A DNA stretch of 17,596 nt from Clostridiales bacterium (lineage in GTDB: Bacteria; Bacillota; Clostridia; Christensenellales; Aristaeellaceae). The notes under the pieces are model-generated. The model saw only the letters and a list, made by a program, of their open reading frames with translations, searched no databases and was not told the DNA's origin. The stretch spans positions 1-17,596 of the forward strand of contig JALFHA010000356.1 of NCBI GenBank assembly GCA_022776785.1, given 5' to 3'. This document shows positions 14,232 to 17,596 of this stretch, piece after piece; within the stretch, counting starts at the first letter, position 1; the number at the start of each line of letters is the position of its first letter. Position numbers and translations under genes: made by a program.

Positions 14232-14828
14232 ATGAAAATCGGAATTACCGGCTCCATTGCCTGCGGAAAGAGCACGGTCAGCGCCTATCTGCGCGGCTTG
14301 GGCTATCCCGTCGTGGACGCGGACGCCATTTCCCGCGCGCTGACCGCACCGGGCGGCGAGGCGCTGCCCCTGCTGCGCGCAGCCTTTGGCGACGGCGTGT
14401 TTGACGGCGAGTGCCTCAACCGCCGCGCGCTGGGCGCGCTGGTCTTTTCAAGCGATGCAGCGCGCGCACAGCTCAACGCCATTCTGCATCCGATGATTAT
14501 CGCGCAGACCGAGCGGGAGCTTCTCGCCCTTGACACCCCCGGTCGCCTCGTCTTTGGCGACGTGCCGCTGCTCTATGAGTGCGGCATGGAGCGCCTGTTT
14601 GACTGCGTGTGGGTCGTCGCCGCTCCGCGGGAGCGGCAGCTTGAGCGCCTGCACCTGCGGGACGGCCTGAGCCGGGAGCAAGCCGCCGCGCGCATCGACG
14701 CACAGATGCCCCAGCAGGAGAAGATCGCCCGCGCCGATGCGGTCATCGACACCGACGCAGCGCCTGAGCAGACCCGCCTCCGGGTGGATGCGCTGCTTGA
14801 GCAGCTTGCCGAAAGGAGCCACGCATGA
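14232..14828 (+). CDS. coaE: Dephospho-CoA kinase
   Basis: A 198-aa cytoplasmic kinase for the last step of coenzyme A synthesis, phosphorylating the 3'-hydroxyl of the ribose of dephospho-CoA. The P-loop GSIACGKST is at residues 7-15 (a Cys replaces the more usual Ser or Thr at its fifth position). The DADAISR segment (29-35) and VFGDVPLLYECGME (106-119) are the substrate and CoA-domain signatures; the lid has RQLERLHLRDGLS. The start ATG at 14232 has GGAG about 10 bases upstream. The 118-base gap after polA holds no convincing promoter or terminator, so it is probably expressed with polA, an order common in Firmicutes. The 3' end overlaps the transglycosylase gene as ATGA, indicating coupled translation. 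Confidence 0.97.
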   Translation: MKIGITGSIACGKSTVSAYLRGLGYPVVDADAISRALTAPGGEALPLLRAAFGDGVFDGECLNRRALGALVFSSDAARAQLNAILHPMIIAQTERELLALDTPGRLVFGDVPLLYECGMERLFDCVWVVAAPRERQLERLHLRDGLSREQAAARIDAQMPQQEKIARADAVIDTDAAPEQTRLRVDALLEQLAERSHA

Positions 14829-15661
14829 ACACACCGCCCTCCCCTGCGCCCCGGCGCAGACGGCGCGACGCACAGCCCGTCATTCCCCGCCTGCCGGACG
14901 AGCCCATCCAGCTCGAGCAGGATGCGCCCGCCCCGGCGCGCAGGCGAAGCAGCGCAGCGCAGAGCCGCCCATCCGCACCGCGCCGCAACGCGCCCTCCGC
15001 CCGCCTCGCCGCGGCGATGGAGGCCATGCCGCCGCAGCTTCGCACAGCGCTGCTCATCATGCTGGCGTTCATTTTTCTGATGAGCGCGGTCGCCATCACG
15101 CGCAGCTATCTTGCCGCGCAGGAGGAGCGCCGCCGTCTGGAGGCCGAGGCTGCCGAGCGCGCACAGCATCCGCTCTACTATGCCGAGCTGATCGAGCAGT
15201 ACGCTCAAGCCCAGGGGCTCGACCCTGCGCTCGTCTCCGCCATCATCCTGTGCGAATCGAGCTTTAACCCGATGGCCGAGAGCCGCCTTGGCGCCCGCGG
15301 CCTGATGCAGCTGATGGAGGATACTGCCGCGTGGGTCGCCCACAAGCTGGGCGAGGACGGCGAGGATTACTCCTTTGACCGCCTCTACGACCCGGAAACC
15401 AACATCCGCTTTGGCACATGGTATCTGGGCTATCTGTCCCGCCGCTTTGACGGCGACGCGAAGAAGATCGTCTGCGCGTATCACGCCGGGCAGGGCAATG
15501 TGGACAGCTGGCTTTCCAACCCGCAGTACAGCAGCGACGGCGTGACACTTGACACCATCCCCACGCAGGATACCGCCGCCTACGCCTCCCGCGTGCTGCG
15601 TGCGCAGGCCGTCTATCAGAAACACTACTTCCCGCAGTCCACACCTTCCCCCGCCATGTAG
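14825..15661 (+). CDS. Membrane-anchored SLT-type lytic transglycosylase
   Basis: A 278-aa type II membrane protein. The cytoplasmic tail (1-70) is Pro/Arg-rich and disordered, one transmembrane helix spans about 73-93, a short charged helix follows (98-112), then the GH23 SLT domain (about 115-270). Visible signatures are catalytic E144 in AIILCESSFNP, GARGLMQLM (156-164), the YDPETNIRFGTWYL segment (188-201) and AYHAGQGNVDSWL (218-230). It cleaves peptidoglycan between MurNAc and GlcNAc, forming anhydro ends, on the outside of the membrane. Its ATG overlaps the coaE stop by 4 bases. Homologues in Firmicutes are often found after coaE. Role in growth, division or sporulation cannot be told from the sequence. 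Confidence 0.94.
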   Translation: MNTPPSPAPRRRRRDAQPVIPRLPDEPIQLEQDAPAPARRRSSAAQSRPSAPRRNAPSARLAAAMEAMPPQLRTALLIMLAFIFLMSAVAITRSYLAAQEERRRLEAEAAERAQHPLYYAELIEQYAQAQGLDPALVSAIILCESSFNPMAESRLGARGLMQLMEDTAAWVAHKLGEDGEDYSFDRLYDPETNIRFGTWYLGYLSRRFDGDAKKIVCAYHAGQGNVDSWLSNPQYSSDGVTLDTIPTQDTAAYASRVLRAQAVYQKHYFPQSTPSPAM

Positions 15662-15748
15662 AAGACGTGCATCTGTGTACATCCTATGTCATCGCATACA
15701 GCCTTCACGCCCTGTTATTCATTTTCCCCGCATATAAAGGAGACGCTC

Positions 15749-17320
15749 ATGTCCATCAATCGCCTGTGCACCGCTCTGGTGCTGCTGCTCCTGCTTGCGC
15801 TGGGCGCGCCCGCGCTGGCTTCCACCACCTCGCTGACCTGCGCCGTCATGGCTACGGACGACCTGCGCCTGCGCCCGCTGGAGCTCAATCAGCGCGATGT
15901 GGTCAGCGTGCTCGATCTCGTCTACGAGGGGCTCTTCACGCTGGACGACAACTATCAGCCCCAGCCGGAGCTGGCCTATTCCTACGAATTCATCAACGAC
16001 GGACGGCGCATCAGCATCACGCTGCGCGACGACGTGACCTTCCACAACGGCGAGAAGCTGACCGCATACGACGTGGTCGCCACACTGGACGCGATGTACG
16101 CGCTCTCCGGCTTTGACGAGGATCTCAAGTCCGATGTGGACACCGCCGACCGCGGGCTGTACTACGCGACCTTCTACTCCATCAAATCCTGGGAGGCCAC
16201 GGACGAGCGCACGCTGCTGCTGACGCTGCGGCGCGCGGGCTACGGCACGCTCTACGCGCTGACCTTTCCCATCCTTCCCGCCTCTCAGACAGGCAACGAC
16301 ATGCCCGCGGGCACAGGCCCATACAGGTACGACGGCTACGAGGCGGGCAGCGCCATCTGGCTGACGGCCAACACCTCCTGGTGGAAGCGCACGCCGCAGG
16401 TGCGCAACATCCGCGCGAGCATCTATTCAAGCGCCGACCGGGTGCTGACGGCCTTCGACCTGCAGGATGTGGATGTGGCGCTCACCCGCTCCATCAACGC
16501 CTCCCGCTATTCCGGCTCGCTGAACTCGTATTCGCTCTCCGCGCGCACGCGGCAGCTCGAGGTGCTGCTCGTCAACCGCAGCTACTCGCTTTTCAAGAGC
16601 GATGACAACGGTGAAAACCTCGTCCGCCGGGCGATTTCCTACGCCATCAACCGCAGCGAGCTCATCTCCTCGGTCTATCAGGGCATGGCCTCCGTCGCCT
16701 ACACGCCGATTCCGGCGGGCACATGGCTCTCCAACGAATCGACCATCAACGACATCTACGACCCGCTGATGGCCGCCTCGCTGCTGGACAGCGCGGGCTA
16801 CAAGCTCGCCGACGACGGCAAGCGCTACAAGGACGGCAAGGAGATGGACACCCTGCGCATCCTCGTCTACGATGAGCCGGGCTCCACCGTGCGCACCAAC
16901 GCCGCCAACAAGATCGTCGAGCAGCTCAGCGCCGTGGGCATCTCCGCCTATGTCGCCACATGGTCGCGCGCCGCCGTGCTGGAAAAGCTCATCAGCGGCA
17001 ACTACTCCCTCGCGCTGTGCGCATTCAACTTCGACGTCTGCCCCGACCCCGGCTTTACCATCGCCTCCACCGGCGCGTGCAACTACACGCGCTACCGCTC
17101 CGACGAGATGAACAGCCTCATCACCACGCTGCGCAAATGCGTCTCCGCCGACGATTACCGCAGCACCATGAGCAGCATCCAGCTCCAGTTTGTGCAGGAT
17201 CTGCCGTATCTGCCGCTGTACTGGCGCTCCGGCTCGCTGCTTTCCCGCTCCGCCTTCACGGACGCCCGCGACATCCGCGAGCTGGAAATGCTGCGCGGCG
17301 TCGAAAGCTGGACGGACTGA
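15749..17320 (+). CDS. Family 5 ABC-type extracellular solute-binding protein (peptide/nickel type), orphan
   Basis: A 523-aa exported binding protein of the SBP_bac_5 family (OppA/DppA-like). The signal peptide is residues 1-24, with a likely cut after PALA. No lipobox Cys follows, unusual in a Firmicute. Family landmarks are VYEGLFTLDDNYQPQPELA (about 58-76), the FHNGEKLTAYDVVATLDAM segment (about 100-118), GTGPYRYDGYEAG (about 190-202), VRRAISYAINRSEL (about 293-306) and QDLPYLPLYWRSG near the C-terminus. AGGAG is 7 bases before the ATG at 15749; the frame is open 21 codons further up but without a ribosome binding site. It stands 87 bases after the transglycosylase gene and ends at a strong hairpin, with no permease or ATPase genes nearby. 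The ligand (oligopeptide, murein peptide or another compound) cannot be inferred. Confidence 0.93.
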   Translation: MSINRLCTALVLLLLLALGAPALASTTSLTCAVMATDDLRLRPLELNQRDVVSVLDLVYEGLFTLDDNYQPQPELAYSYEFINDGRRISITLRDDVTFHNGEKLTAYDVVATLDAMYALSGFDEDLKSDVDTADRGLYYATFYSIKSWEATDERTLLLTLRRAGYGTLYALTFPILPASQTGNDMPAGTGPYRYDGYEAGSAIWLTANTSWWKRTPQVRNIRASIYSSADRVLTAFDLQDVDVALTRSINASRYSGSLNSYSLSARTRQLEVLLVNRSYSLFKSDDNGENLVRRAISYAINRSELISSVYQGMASVAYTPIPAGTWLSNESTINDIYDPLMAASLLDSAGYKLADDGKRYKDGKEMDTLRILVYDEPGSTVRTNAANKIVEQLSAVGISAYVATWSRAAVLEKLISGNYSLALCAFNFDVCPDPGFTIASTGACNYTRYRSDEMNSLITTLRKCVSADDYRSTMSSIQLQFVQDLPYLPLYWRSGSLLSRSAFTDARDIRELEMLRGVESWTD

Positions 17321-17342
17321 CGCGCAGCAGAATACAGAGCAT

Positions 17343-17388
17343 CCCCCTTTACCGCAACGGGACACCCCCCGCGATCCGGCAAAGGGGG
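17343..17388 (+). terminator. Hairpin ending the solute-binding-protein transcript
   Basis: CCCCCTTT (17343-17350) pairs with AAAGGGGG (17381-17388), and after one mismatch CCG pairs with CGG inside. The tail CTTTGCTT has only a short T-run. It lies 22 bases after the stop codon. The stem is long and stable enough to be a terminator of moderate strength. Confidence 0.65.
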
Positions 17389-17500
17389 CTTTGCTTCGCG
17401 CTGTCGTCCTGCTTATACTGTTCTTCGATAAAAGCATTTCTTCCGGTTTCTCGTTATACTGTCTTGCACTTAAAAGCTCGAATATAAGCGCGAAGCGAAG
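17389..17500. repeat. AT-rich segment bounded by 13-base inverted repeats
   Basis: CTTTGCTTCGCGC (17389-17401) and GCGCGAAGCGAAG (17488-17500) are complementary at 12 of 13 positions (the exception is a G-T pair). The 86 bases between are clearly richer in A and T than the rest of the window and contain the direct repeat TTATACTGT at 17413 and 17454. A possible promoter, TTGCTT-17-TATACT (17391-17419), lies in it. It may be a small mobile or repetitive element or the leader of the ORF that follows. Confidence 0.45.
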
Positions 17501-17515
17501 AAGGGAGTTTGAGGG

Positions 17516-17596
17516 ATGAAATCCCTCAAGCAGGCTTGGGCGGCAGCCCAATGTTCCCTTATTGTTCAAAAGAAAAAGCAGTTTCAGAGCAGGATG
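17516..17596 (+). CDS. Possible small basic protein, partial at the right edge
   Basis: From ATG 17516 a frame is open for 27 codons to the window end, beginning MKSLKQAWAAAQ and rich in Lys, Gln and Ala. GGGAG is about 8 bases before the ATG. I do not recognise the protein. The start codon sits in a hairpin with 9-bp arms (17509-17517 and 17521-17529), and a second 6-bp hairpin (17535-17540, 17545-17550) follows. The whole can be closed by AAGGGA (17501-17506) with TCCCTT (17555-17560). The start could therefore belong to a structured RNA instead of a gene. The segment is too short to judge. Confidence 0.35.
   Translation, partial: MKSLKQAWAAAQCSLIVQKKKQFQSRM

Overview
The window reads as chromosomal DNA of a high-GC, spore-forming Firmicute of the Clostridia type (my inference). 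Both dipicolinate synthase subunits (spoVFA, spoVFB) are present. Ribosome binding sites are strong GGAGG types. Near-consensus sigma-A promoters stand out from GC-rich coding DNA. No ribosomal or tRNA gene, transposase, phage gene or CRISPR array is visible. High GC creates very long antisense reading frames, which I treat as shadows.

Layout: positions 1-10833 are transcribed leftward (minus strand) and 11050 to the end rightward. Leftward, from right to left: a znuA-znuC-znuB zinc/manganese uptake operon with overlapping genes; a DUF5685-like gene overlapping a J-domain gene and ending at a strong terminator; a heavy-metal efflux operon (small DCxxC metal-binding protein, Zn/Cd/Pb P1B-type ATPase, ArsR/SmtB repressor) with a consensus promoter and a perfect ArsR-type operator; spoVFA-spoVFB; a secreted DUF3298-like protein with its own promoter; and the membrane N-terminus of an FtsK/SpoIIIE-type DNA translocase cut by the window edge.

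Rightward: a stand-alone HPt phosphotransfer protein divergent from znuA; polA; coaE overlapping a membrane-anchored SLT lytic transglycosylase; and an orphan family 5 extracellular solute-binding protein without a lipobox, ended by a hairpin. The last 200 bases are AT-richer, carry an inverted repeat, and end in the start of a small basic ORF embedded in a foldable sequence.

Two themes link the genes. Metal homeostasis: uptake and efflux operons lie on the same strand about 2 kb apart, and the efflux operon appears self-regulated through its last gene. Sporulation and envelope: dipicolinate synthesis next to an FtsK/SpoIIIE-type translocase recalls the Bacillus arrangement in which spoVF genes lie upstream of spoIIIE. 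I did not find a convincing entirely new system. The most unusual items are the terminal element at 17389-17596, the dyad enclosing the promoter at 2191-2255, the dyad at 4180-4232, the His/Cys-rich N-terminus of ZnuC and the lone HPt protein.
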